8,291 nt of DNA from positions 1 through 8,291 of the forward strand of contig CAYRFV010000253.1 of assembly GCA_964423545.1 (NCBI GenBank). The letters are read 5' to 3'. This stretch comes from JALOOE01 sp964423545 (GTDB lineage Bacteria > Chloroflexota > Anaerolineae > CG2-30-64-16). Every line of letters begins with the position of its first letter. Position 1 is the stretch's first letter. Below the pieces are notes generated by a model that searched no databases, was not told the DNA's origin, and saw only the letters and a list, made by a program, of their open reading frames with translations. A program made the position numbers and the translations under genes. Positions 1 to 5,881 of this stretch are shown here, piece by piece.

Positions 1-2
1 TT

Positions 3-224
3 GCGCCCCGCGCCCCGCAGGCCTGGCGCGATGTCCAAGCGCTGATCGAGGAAAAGCAGGCGCGGCCCTATGATGAGGCGGTTGCCCTACTGGTCAAACT
101 GCGCGACCTGGCTGTGTTTCAGAATCGGCTGGCTGAGTTCGAGGCACGTCTGAGCAGCCTGCAGGCCCAGTATGCCGGCCGCCCGGCGTTCCAGGAGCGG
201 TTACGCAAGGCGGGGTTGGTTTGA
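3..224 (+). CDS. C-terminal fragment of a SWIM zinc-finger family-like protein (5' end outside window)
   Basis: An open frame enters from the left edge and runs without a stop to TGA at 222-224, giving about 73 residues. The sequence is helical and charged, with WRDVQALIEEK near the start, then YDEAVALLVKLRDLA, and it ends FQERLRKAGLV. This pattern (Trp, Ile-Glu-x-Lys, Tyr-x-x-Ala-x-x-Leu-Leu-x-x-Leu-Arg-Asp, then a Phe-x-x-x-Leu-x-x-x-Gly-Leu end) resembles the helical C-terminal tail of SWIM zinc-finger proteins. The zinc-binding CxCx(n)CxH part would lie upstream and cannot be seen, so the family call is tentative; that it is a coding 3' end is more secure. It converges on the toxin gene, with only about 30 bp between the two stops and no clear terminator between them. 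Confidence 0.6.
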   Translation, partial: APRAPQAWRDVQALIEEKQARPYDEAVALLVKLRDLAVFQNRLAEFEARLSSLQAQYAGRPAFQERLRKAGLV

Positions 225-254
225 ACCGTGTCTTTTCTGCAGAAGCGTGTCCCA

Positions 255-719
255 TCACGGATGCGAATTGGGGTTATCCGTGGCCAGGCCTTCATGGGTT
301 GCCGCAGTGATGAGCCGGTCATCGGCCGAGAGGAATAGCAGTGTTGGTAGACGGGCAGCCTGCAGCACGCGATCTGCACGTAGCGCCGAAGCCAGTTGAA
401 CGGCATCGTATGCGCGCAACGGATGGCGATCCAGTAGATCGCGCGCCAGTCCGACGACGTTGAGGTCAAGCTCAACGAATCTGTATTCTGTCGCGCAATG
501 CTGATTGAACGCCTGGACTGCAATGAGACATGCTCGCGTATCAACCGAGCCTTCGCGCAGCCGACGAGCCAGGGCACTATGCAGCTCCACCATCGATATC
601 CTGGCAGTGACGACGGCATTGCCCGCGGCCGGCGCCAGGATGCCGCGCAGCCAGGGCGTGCCCGTTTCCTCAACATAGCGTTTGCTGAGTGCGCTGGAGT
701 CCAGGTAACAGGTCGTCAT
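255..719 (-). CDS. vapC: PIN-domain toxin, VapC family ribonuclease
   Basis: A 154-residue protein, close to the usual length of a single PIN domain. The acidic residues expected to bind Mg2+ are all present: Asp7 in YLDSSALSKRY, Glu45 in ISMVELHSAL, Asp105 in RAYDAVQLASAL, and Asp133 or Asp134 in FLSADDRLITAA. PIN toxins of this family cleave RNA (tRNA, rRNA or mRNA) in the cytoplasm and are held inactive by the cognate antitoxin; the target here cannot be read from sequence. The ATG (717-719) overlaps the antitoxin stop as ATGA, so the pair is translationally coupled and the antitoxin is made first. The ORF is intact with all catalytic acids, so it is probably active. Confidence 0.9.
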   Translation of the reverse strand: MTTCYLDSSALSKRYVEETGTPWLRGILAPAAGNAVVTARISMVELHSALARRLREGSVDTRACLIAVQAFNQHCATEYRFVELDLNVVGLARDLLDRHPLRAYDAVQLASALRADRVLQAARLPTLLFLSADDRLITAATHEGLATDNPNSHP

Positions 720-1009
720 CGCCCCTCGCGTTCGGCGATAATCAACTCTGAGAGAGGGCCGGCAACGGCGAGGTCATGTGCTGCGGCGACGAGTTGCGCT
801 TCAGAGATCAGGGGTAGATCCTCAACCGGCAGCTGTGCACCGATGATGCCCGCGGCTTGCAGGGCGTCGTAAGCCAGTTTGCGCTGGTCACCACTCGGCC
901 GACGTCGTCGGACAATCTGAACTTCCAGGCGAGAATGCTCAGGCAAGGCCAAGGGCTGCAAAGGCCGCAGAACCCCACCCTCATAAATCACAACAATTGA
1001 CTCGTTCAT
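716..1009 (-). CDS. vapB: AF2212-like (DUF104) antitoxin of the VapB type
   Basis: A 97-residue protein. Residues 5-32 (IVVIYEGGVLRPLQPLALPE and following) match the AF2212-like/DUF104 small beta-barrel signature of an IYEGGVLKPL-like strand and a LPE turn. The tail GPLSELIIAEREGR (84-97) resembles the toxin-wrapping C-terminus seen in such antitoxins. I chose the ATG at 1009 because GGAG lies 8 bases upstream on the minus strand and the conserved domain begins immediately. The frame stays open upstream to about 1300, but that extension has no recognisable domain. It is first in the operon with the PIN toxin. Known members neutralise the toxin and often bind their own promoter; autoregulation here is inferred. 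Confidence 0.85.
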   Translation of the reverse strand: MNESIVVIYEGGVLRPLQPLALPEHSRLEVQIVRRRRPSGDQRKLAYDALQAAGIIGAQLPVEDLPLISEAQLVAAAHDLAVAGPLSELIIAEREGR

Positions 1010-1053
1010 CTCTATCACTCCGCCGTTCATCTTCGCTATCATGCGCTGGTTCG

Positions 1054-1082
1054 AGTCTAGCACAGTCAGCTTGATGTCGCAA
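1054..1082 (-). promoter_or_regulatory. Predicted promoter of the antitoxin-toxin operon
   Basis: Read on the minus strand: -35 TTGCGA (complement of 1077-1082), a 17-bp spacer, and -10 TAGACT (complement of 1054-1059). The expected start is near 1047, which leaves a leader of about 38 bases containing the GGAG ribosome site for the ATG at 1009. The spacing is ideal and the hexamers are reasonable matches, but there is no experimental support. Confidence 0.5.
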
Positions 1083-1300
1083 GTGCGAATTGTACTGACC
1101 CGCATGCCGTCGATGCCAATCAAACCCGCCCTGCCCGCCCTGATCGAAGCACGCGACTCAGGAACGCAGCGATGTGCCAGACGTCCGTACACGCGAAATC
1201 CCTCCTCGATTTGACGGATGATAGCGCATTCCCGGCTTGGCGACAAGCTCCTTCGTCGGGCCTCCCCATACATGATTATCATCCAGTGCGGTAATCTCAC

Positions 1301-1325
1301 AAATTACCATTTCAAATGGTAATTT
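1301..1325. promoter_or_regulatory. Perfect 25-bp palindrome upstream of the ATPase promoter (candidate operator)
   Basis: Arms AAATTACCATTT (1301-1312) and AAATGGTAATTT (1314-1325) are exact reverse complements around a single C. The site is AT-rich in a GC-rich neighbourhood. It ends four bases before the -35 hexamer of the ATPase promoter and faces the minus-strand toxin-antitoxin region on its other side. The symmetry and position suggest a binding site for a dimeric regulator. No regulator gene lies adjacent, so its ligand protein is unknown. Confidence 0.6.
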
Positions 1326-1329
1326 TTAC

Positions 1330-1358
1330 TTGCAAATCTCGGCGTTCAGGTGTACACT
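1330..1358 (+). promoter_or_regulatory. Predicted promoter of the AAA+ ATPase gene
   Basis: -35 TTGCAA (1330-1335), a 17-bp spacer and -10 TACACT (1353-1358). The start would fall near 1365, just before the ribosome site AGGAGG (1366-1371), which lies 7 bases from the ATG. The leader would therefore be only about 14 bases. Confidence 0.55.
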
Positions 1359-1378
1359 AACGCCCAGGAGGCGCTACG

Positions 1379-2803
1379 ATGTTCCTGAATCGCACACGTG
1401 AACTGGGCTACCTGAGCGAACGCTACGCCGCCGGGCGAGCGGAGATCGTCGTCCTGTATGGACGCCGGCGCGTGGGCAAGAGCGCGCTGCTCTTCGAATG
1501 GTCGGAGGGCAAGCCGTGCATCTTCTTCTTCGCCCGGCGCGCGGACAAGGCGATCCTGCTGGGCGAGTTCTCACGAGCCATCCGCACCTTCAGTACAAAT
1601 AGCCCTAGCGCGCAGCCTCCCAGTGGGACGCCAGATGACTTCACCTATCCCTCGTGGGGGGCAGCGTTCAGCGCCCTTGCCGAGTTGGCCACTGAACGCC
1701 GGCTCGTCATCATCTTGGATGAGTTTCCCTACCTGGTAGAGGCCGATCCAGAGCTGCCGACCCTCCTGCAACGGGAGTGGGATCTCCATTTGCAGCACAC
1801 CCAGATCTTCCTGGTGCTGAGCGGCTCCATCCAAAGCGTGATCCAGCAACAGGTGCTGGACCCGACCGCACCGCTTTATCGCCGGCATACCTGGCCCTTC
1901 GAGCTGAAGCCCCTCACCCTGGCCGATCTGCCGGCCTTCTTTCCGCGCCACACGGCCGAGCAGTTGGTCGAGACGTTCGCCGTCCTGGGCGGGATGCCCT
2001 ACTATCTGATCTCAGTTGATCCCCAGGTCGGCCTGCTGACCAACATCAAGCGCCACATCCTGGCCCCGCAAGGCAGCCTGTTCGCGGAAGTCCGGCTTCA
2101 GCTCCACGAGGAGTTGCGCGGCGATATCGAAGAGAGCCTGGCGATCCTGCGCGCCATCGCCGGCGGTGCCCATCGCCGGGCTGACATCTCACGTCTGGCC
2201 GGGTTGCCGGTGCGGAGCACCGATCACCGTCTGGCGATCCTGGTCGAGCTGGGCATCCTCGAATACCGTCGCGCAGTGGAACGCATTCGCAATGCCGACC
2301 GCTGGGGCGCCTATCACCTGCGCGATCCCTTCTTTCGCTTCTGGCACCAGTGGGTGCTGCCCAACGAAGACTACCTGGCCATTGGCCGGCGCCAGGAGGA
2401 GGTGGCCGACCAGATCCGCCAGGCGCTGCCGCGCATTGTCGCGCCGATCTGGGAGGAGGTTGCTCGCCATCACGTGCTGGTCGCATCGGCCGATCGAGTC
2501 ATCCCCTTCCATTTCGAGGAGATCGGCTCCTGGTGGAGCGGGGATGCCCAGATTGATGTGGTGGGTGTGAATAGGACGGAGCGCCGGGTGCTCCTTGGCG
2601 AGGCCAAGTGGACGCGCGAGCCGATGACTGAAGGCGTGTTAGAGAAGCTGATCGATCGCGGCAACCGCTGGCTGGGCGGCGACACCGGTTGGGATGTGCA
2701 CTACGCGCTGTTCGCACGCGAGTTCGGCCAGGTGCGCGAGTCAGCCGGGCAGGAGCCGGGATTCTACTTCTTCAAGCCAGAGGATGTCTTGCAGATCCAT
2801 TAG
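1379..2803 (+). CDS. AAA+/STAND-like ATPase with C-terminal DUF234 PD-(D/E)XK-like domain
   Basis: A 474-residue cytosolic protein of the 'archaeal ATPase' (ATPase_2 plus DUF234) type. It opens with FLNRTRELGYL. Walker A is GRRRVGKS (28-35), Walker B is VIILDE (110-115), and a sensor-1-like LVLSGS is at 145-150, followed by LYRRHTWPFELKPL (166-179), which is typical of the family. A winged-helix region lies at about 255-300. The C-terminal domain has a nuclease-like core: IDVV with Asp393, then GEAKW with Glu408 and Lys410. Start support is excellent (AGGAGG 7 bases upstream). Members are widespread but poorly characterised; DNA or nucleic-acid remodelling, or a defence role, is inferred. It has its own promoter and palindrome, and no partner gene follows, so it appears monocistronic. 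Confidence 0.9.
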   Translation: MFLNRTRELGYLSERYAAGRAEIVVLYGRRRVGKSALLFEWSEGKPCIFFFARRADKAILLGEFSRAIRTFSTNSPSAQPPSGTPDDFTYPSWGAAFSALAELATERRLVIILDEFPYLVEADPELPTLLQREWDLHLQHTQIFLVLSGSIQSVIQQQVLDPTAPLYRRHTWPFELKPLTLADLPAFFPRHTAEQLVETFAVLGGMPYYLISVDPQVGLLTNIKRHILAPQGSLFAEVRLQLHEELRGDIEESLAILRAIAGGAHRRADISRLAGLPVRSTDHRLAILVELGILEYRRAVERIRNADRWGAYHLRDPFFRFWHQWVLPNEDYLAIGRRQEEVADQIRQALPRIVAPIWEEVARHHVLVASADRVIPFHFEEIGSWWSGDAQIDVVGVNRTERRVLLGEAKWTREPMTEGVLEKLIDRGNRWLGGDTGWDVHYALFAREFGQVRESAGQEPGFYFFKPEDVLQIH

Positions 2804-2829
2804 CAGAGTCGAGGCTCGAACCGCGTGGC

Positions 2830-2862
2830 GTTGACGCGCACGGTAGCGAGCCGCGCGTCAAC
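2830..2862. repeat. Inverted repeat between the ATPase stop and the next promoter
   Basis: GTTGACGCGC (2830-2839) and GCGCGTCAAC (2853-2862) are perfect 10-bp arms around a 13-base loop. The repeat lies 26 bp after the ATPase stop and touches the -35 hexamer at 2863. It could end ATPase transcription, but no T-run follows. It could instead be an operator for the downstream promoter. I cannot choose between these. Confidence 0.55.
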
Positions 2863-2891
2863 TTGGGAGGCGGACCGCCGCATGTTATAAT
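2863..2891 (+). promoter_or_regulatory. Strong predicted extended -10 promoter with no intact gene behind it
   Basis: -35 TTGGGA (2863-2868), a 17-bp spacer and a perfect -10 TATAAT (2886-2891) preceded by TG plus one base (2883-2885), which is an extended -10. The spacer also carries the small palindrome GGCGGACCGCC (2869-2879). Transcription would begin near 2898 and run through the repeats, the tRNA-like segment and the hairpin at 3087-3119. No intact protein gene lies within that range. It may be the old promoter of a tRNA gene, or the promoter of a non-coding RNA. Confidence 0.6.
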
Positions 2892-2947
2892 CAGACTGTA
2901 CTCGGTATTGAAAGACGGCTGCACCAAAGCCTTCAGAGAGCGATCGG

Positions 2948-3012
2948 AGACCACACGGCTCAAGAGGAAACGCAGACCACGCGGCTGCTCAAATCGGCAA
3001 GACGTGTGGTCG
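2948..3012 (+). repeat. Direct and inverted repeats of a 13-bp motif upstream of the tRNA-like segment
   Basis: AGACCACACGGCT (2948-2960) recurs as AGACCACGCGGCT (2974-2986), 12 of 13 identical at a 26-bp offset. An inverted partner, CGTGTGGTC, follows at 3003-3011. In RNA the inverted copy could pair with either direct copy (9 bp each, one G-U with the second), giving two alternative stems. In DNA the arrangement would suit arm-type sites of a tyrosine integrase. Both readings are inference. Confidence 0.45.
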
Positions 3013-3029
3013 GAGGTGAGGAAAGGGGG

Positions 3030-3080
<51 letters not shown>

Positions 3081-3086
3081 TTAGTG

Positions 3087-3119
3087 CCTCAAGGGTAGGC
3101 GAAAAAGCTACCCGTGAGG
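3087..3119 (+). terminator. Hairpin after the tRNA-like segment, possible terminator
   Basis: CCTCA (3087-3091) and GGGTAG (3093-3098) pair with CTACCC (3108-3113) and TGAGG (3115-3119). This gives 11 paired bases interrupted by one A-G mismatch, with a loop GCGAAAAAG. There is no run of T after it on the plus strand, so it is a weak terminator candidate. It would close a transcript of roughly 220 bases begun at the promoter at 2863-2891. Confidence 0.4.
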
Positions 3120-3131
3120 TTCTCTGGATAA

Positions 3132-3449
3132 GAAATCCTCACTGATCGTCGTACGACCCTCGCCAGACTCCAAGCCTACTTCGAAAGTCATCCTGAGCCC
3201 GGTGCCACAGGGACGGAAGATCCTGCGTTCGACGCGCTCACGCGCGACCAGCTCATCGACTGCCTCGCCTGGCTGCGCGACGCGTACCTTATCACCGACC
3301 TGCGCAGTGACGGCGATCTGTTCACGCTGCAGGACCAGCTCGGCCACTCTGATATCGCCATGGTCCAGCGCCACGCCCGCGTCGCCCAGACCGACTGCGC
3401 CAAGGCGGACCAGAAGGCATGGCCGGTCGATAACTGGTGGACAAAGTAG
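3132..3449 (+). pseudogene. Tyrosine recombinase (phage/XerC-D type integrase) C-terminal relic
   Basis: A frame open from just after a TAA at 3129-3131 to TAG at 3447-3449 lacks any plausible start. From about 3300 it reads DLFTLQDQLGHSDIAMVQRH, then ARVAQTD, and ends PVDNWWTK. This is the end of a tyrosine integrase: the LGHS box carries the catalytic His, and the following segment normally reads RYA with the nucleophilic Tyr. Here that position is His (CAC, 3381-3383), one base from a Tyr codon. The conserved Arg boxes upstream are absent; the preceding part of the frame (LTRDQLIDCLAWLRDAYLI) is not recognisable as integrase and may be unrelated sequence joined by deletion. Its position about 220 bp after a tRNA 3' half is typical of an integrative-element end. 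I am fairly sure of the relic and sure it cannot be catalytic. Confidence 0.65.
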
Positions 3450-3476
3450 AAAACACGAAGCTGAATCGTGTATAAT
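3447..3476 (+). promoter_or_regulatory. Predicted promoter of the two-component operon with a dyad in its spacer
   Basis: A perfect -10 TATAAT (3471-3476) is preceded by a weak -35 TAGAAA (3447-3452) at an 18-bp spacing. A dyad ACACGA...TCGTGT (3453-3458 and 3466-3471, 7-base centre) fills the spacer, a placement suited to an operator or an activator that compensates for the poor -35. The start would be near 3483, directly before AGGAGG (3484-3489). Confidence 0.45.
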
Positions 3477-3496
3477 AGGGCGCAGGAGGCTGCATG

Positions 3497-4738
3497 ATGC
3501 CCTACGAGATTACCGATCCTGTAGACATCCCGCGCCTTCAGCAAATCCTGGATGCGCTGCAGGCCGAGATCGCCGAACGGGAGCAGGCGACGGCGGCGCT
3601 CGCGCGCCAAAACGCCGCATTGTATGCCGAGTTGCGACGACGGCTAGCTGAGAGCGAAAGCTTCAGCCGCGTTCTGGTGAGCTTGCTCCAGAAGACGGTT
3701 CTGGAACAAGTGCTGGACATCGTCTGCACCGAAGCCCAGGGTCTGATCGGCGCGACGGGCAGTGCGGTGCTGCTATTGACCGATCAGGCCTGGCTGGAGG
3801 TCAAGCACCGCTTGGGCAAACCGTTGGCAGCCGTTGAACCCGTGCCTGTGGACGGCTCGTTGGCGGGCCAGGTTGTGCGCCAGGGTGCGCCGGTGCTAGT
3901 GAATGACCCAGCCAACCTCGCGCGGGTCCAGGTCTACCAGTGGCCGACGGATCTCAGCGCGCTGCTCGCCGTGCCCCTGCACGTCAATGGCGGGGTCATC
4001 GGCGTGTTGGACGTCGTGAATAAGGCAGGCGGCTTCACTGAGGAAGACATCGCCGTCATGTCTCTTTTTGCCAACCAGGCCGCCATGGCCATCGAGCATG
4101 CCCGCCTCCAACAGCAGGCGGAGCAACTGGCGGTGCTGGCGGAACGGCAACGCTTGGCCCGTGAGCTGCACGATTCAGTCACCCAATCGCTCTACAGCGT
4201 GACCCTGTACGCCAACGCCGCGGCCCTGGCGCTGGCGGCCGGCAAACAGGATGTCACGGCCGGCTACTTGCAAGAGCTGCAGGAAACCGCGCAGGAAGGC
4301 ATGCGCGACATGCGGCTGCTGATCTTTCAGTTGCACCCGCCCGTGTTGGAGGCGGAGGGGTTAGTGGCGGCGTTGCAGGCGCGCCTGGCAGCGGTCGAGG
4401 GCCGTGCTGGCGTGCAGATCGAGTTTCGCGTTGAGGCGGAACGGCGCTTGCCCATCGCGATCGAAACGGAGCTGTACTGGATCGCCCAGGAGGCCCTGAA
4501 TAACGTACGTAAACATGCGGCGGCCCGGCACGTGACCGTGCACGTGCACTTCAGCGCCGCGACCGTCTGCCTCGAAGTGACGGATGACGGCGTGGGGTTC
4601 GATCCGGGTGCGGTGCCTGCCGAAAGGCGGGGCGGGTTACGCACTATCGCCGAACGCACGGCGCGCGTCGGCGGGAAACTGACATACGAAAGCACGCCGG
4701 GCGCGGGCACGCGAGTGAAGGTCGAGGTGGCGCAATGA
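3497..4738 (+). CDS. Soluble GAF-domain sensor histidine kinase (HisKA_3/NarL-type)
   Basis: A 413-residue kinase with no membrane segment, so it should sense a cytoplasmic signal. Residues 10-55 form a charged coiled coil. A GAF domain spans about 59-204 (AVLLLTDQAWLEVKH through FTEEDIAVMSLFANQAAMAIEHARL). The HisKA_3 dimerisation helix carries the phospho-acceptor His225 in RELHDSVTQSLY. The ATPase has an N-box EALNNVRKHA (332-341), G1 DDGVGFD (363-369), GGL (379-381) in place of the usual GHGL, and PGAGTRV (401-407). Two ATGs lie in tandem; I prefer 3497 because AGGAGG is 7 bases away, against 4 for 3494. The stop overlaps the response regulator start by 4 bases, so this is a cognate pair. 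The GAF ligand cannot be predicted. Confidence 0.93.
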   Translation: MPYEITDPVDIPRLQQILDALQAEIAEREQATAALARQNAALYAELRRRLAESESFSRVLVSLLQKTVLEQVLDIVCTEAQGLIGATGSAVLLLTDQAWLEVKHRLGKPLAAVEPVPVDGSLAGQVVRQGAPVLVNDPANLARVQVYQWPTDLSALLAVPLHVNGGVIGVLDVVNKAGGFTEEDIAVMSLFANQAAMAIEHARLQQQAEQLAVLAERQRLARELHDSVTQSLYSVTLYANAAALALAAGKQDVTAGYLQELQETAQEGMRDMRLLIFQLHPPVLEAEGLVAALQARLAAVEGRAGVQIEFRVEAERRLPIAIETELYWIAQEALNNVRKHAAARHVTVHVHFSAATVCLEVTDDGVGFDPGAVPAERRGGLRTIAERTARVGGKLTYESTPGAGTRVKVEVAQ

Positions 4739-5421
4739 CAGAGAAGAATGTCCGACCCTCAGAATCGTGTGTCCGTGTTTTGATCGTCGACGACCATGCC
4801 ATCGTGCGCAAAGGGATCCGCGCCTTGCTTTCGGAAGCTGACGGTTTCGAGGTGGTGGGGGAGGCCGACAACGGGCAGGCGGCGGTGCAGTGGGCCGAGG
4901 AGAGCAGCCCGGACGTCATTCTGATGGATCTGCTGATGCCCGGTATGGACGGCATCGAGGCGACGCGCCAGATCACCAGCCGCCGGCCGGGAGCGCGCGT
5001 ACTCGTGTTGACGAGCTTTGCCGCCGACGACAAGGTATTTCCGGCCATCAAAGCCGGGGCTTCCGGCTACCTGCTCAAAGACTCCTCACCTGACGAACTC
5101 GTGCGAGCGATCCGCCAGGTGCACCGCGGCGAGCCGTCGCTGCATCCGACCATCGCGCGCAAGCTGCTGCAAGAGGTGGCGCGCCCGGTCGAGCCGCAGC
5201 CCGCGCCCGAGGCGCTCACCGCGCGTGAGTTGGAGGTGCTGCGGCTGATCGCCCAGGGGCTGAGCAACCAGGAGATCGCCGACCGGTTGGTGGTCAGCGA
5301 ACCGACTGTGCGCGCCCATGTGAGCCGGATCCTCGGCAAACTGCACCTGGCCAGCCGCACCCAGGCTGCGCTCTATGCGGTGCGGGAAGGGCTGACGGAT
5401 GCGGATGCGAGCAGCGCGTAG
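4735..5421 (+). CDS. NarL/LuxR-family response regulator, partner of the GAF kinase
   Basis: A 228-residue protein of standard two-domain layout. The receiver has acidic Asp19-Asp20 (VLIVDDHAIVRKGI), phospho-acceptor Asp65 (VILMDLLMPG), Thr93 (VLTSF) and Lys115 (YLLKDSS). A Pro-rich linker (151-158) joins it to a GerE/LuxR helix-turn-helix at about 160-222 (LTARELEVLRLIAQGLSNQEIA, then TVRAHVSRILGKLHL). All residues needed for phosphorylation are present. The ATG overlaps the kinase stop (ATGA), giving coupled translation. The terminator at 5505-5530 ends the operon. Its targets are unknown; the dyad in the operon promoter and the genes after 5558 are candidates by proximity only. Confidence 0.95.
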   Translation: MTEKNVRPSESCVRVLIVDDHAIVRKGIRALLSEADGFEVVGEADNGQAAVQWAEESSPDVILMDLLMPGMDGIEATRQITSRRPGARVLVLTSFAADDKVFPAIKAGASGYLLKDSSPDELVRAIRQVHRGEPSLHPTIARKLLQEVARPVEPQPAPEALTARELEVLRLIAQGLSNQEIADRLVVSEPTVRAHVSRILGKLHLASRTQAALYAVREGLTDADASSA

Positions 5422-5504
5422 GAGGGGTAACCGCAGTCCTCGGCGTTATTCGTGGAACCAGGATAGCGAACCGGTACATCAAACATCGTACATCAAAGTT
5501 TCAA

Positions 5505-5530
5505 GGGCCGCCCCAGAGGGCGGCTCTTTT
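5505..5530 (+). terminator. Rho-independent terminator of the two-component operon
   Basis: GGGCCGCCC (5505-5513), tetraloop CAGA, GGGCGGCTC (5518-5526), then TTTT. The stem has 9 pairs with one G-T. It lies 83 bases after the response regulator stop. Confidence 0.85.
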
Positions 5531-5557
5531 GCTATGCCAGATCTATCGTCTGCGCTG

Positions 5558-5586
5558 ATGACACGACTGCCCCCTTCTGCTATGCT
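5558..5586 (+). promoter_or_regulatory. Predicted promoter inside module copy 1
   Basis: -35 ATGACA (5558-5563), a 17-bp spacer and -10 TATGCT (5581-5586). The corresponding hexamers of copy 2 are ATGACA and TACGCT at the same spacing, and this conservation is the main support. The start would be at about 5592-5594, on or next to the ATG of the repeat-peptide gene, so its message would be nearly leaderless. Confidence 0.6.
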
Positions 5587-5591
5587 TATGA

Positions 5592-5741
5592 ATGGAGACA
5601 AAGTTGATCGTCAAAGACGCGGTTCATGACGCGAAGAACGATGTCAAGAATGCAGCTCACGATGTGAAGAACCGGATCAAGGACAATGCTCACGATGTGA
5701 ACAACGATATCAAGGACGCCGTTCACGACTCGGAGAACTGA
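5592..5741 (+). CDS. Small LEA-like protein made of 11-residue repeats
   Basis: A 49-residue hydrophilic protein, almost entirely composed of an 11-residue unit: AVHDAKNDVKN, AAHDVKNRIKD, NAHDVNNDIKD and the partial AVHDSEN. Hydrophobic residues recur at unit positions 2, 5 and 9, giving an amphipathic helix of hendecad type. There is no Gly, Pro, Cys or aromatic residue. This is the style of group 3 LEA (LEA_4) and related bacterial stress proteins, which protect membranes or proteins during drying or osmotic stress; the function is inferred from pattern only. Two starts are possible: ATG 5592 (at the predicted transcript start, leaderless) or TTG 5604 with GGAG 6 bases upstream (45 residues). 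The regular codon-level repeat argues that it is genuinely coding. Confidence 0.65.
   Translation: METKLIVKDAVHDAKNDVKNAAHDVKNRIKDNAHDVNNDIKDAVHDSEN
5619..5738 (+). repeat. 33-bp tandem repeat, about 3.6 units, coding
   Basis: Units at 5619-5651, 5652-5684, 5685-5717 and a partial 5718-5738 encode the 11-residue repeats. The core CACGATGTGAA is identical in units 2 and 3. Divergence between units is partly synonymous (for example CAT/CAC, GAC/GAT, GTT/GCT), which fits selection on the protein. Confidence 0.75.
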
Positions 5742-5881
5742 GGGTGATGCTCGCACGCCAGGCTTCTTGCGCGACAACCAGGCAAGCCAGTGACGAGACC
5801 GTGCCGCGCGTGATGTCGCCGAACAGGTCCTGCGGCTGCATTGCGCAAACACCGAACGAGAGGCTACTGGAGGTTGACTAC

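Larger units (their letters stand above)
5475..5586 (+). repeat. Terminator-promoter module, copy 1
   Basis: Starts with a 14-bp tandem motif: TACATCAAA at 5475-5483 and again at 5489-5497. A terminator hairpin and then a promoter follow. The module reappears at 8170-8282. From 5498 onward the two copies align without gaps (offset 2696); by hand I count about 66 of 89 identical bases. The longest shared run is GCGCTGATGACA at the -35 region. The hairpin, the 27-bp gap to the -35, and the 17-bp spacer are all conserved. Confidence 0.7.

Noticed and set aside
224..260. Possible terminator between the convergent genes
   Set aside because: Only a 5-bp CCGTG/CACGG match around a large loop; too weak to call.
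498..872. Plus-strand 124-codon open frame
   Set aside because: It is antisense to the toxin and antitoxin, which have clear family motifs; its translation shows none.
3108..3610. Minus-strand open frames over the integrase relic
   Set aside because: They are antisense to recognisable integrase tail sequence and to the kinase N-terminus, and show no domain.
5586..5852. Minus-strand open frame with a hydrophobic periodic protein
   Set aside because: Its periodicity is the complement of the 33-bp repeats; the plus-strand reading has a promoter, a start and synonymous drift.
5744..5881. N-terminal extension of the CarD-like gene to 5744
   Set aside because: The extension has no domain similarity or good ribosome site, while ATG 5882 has GGAGG 8 bases upstream and begins the conserved domain.
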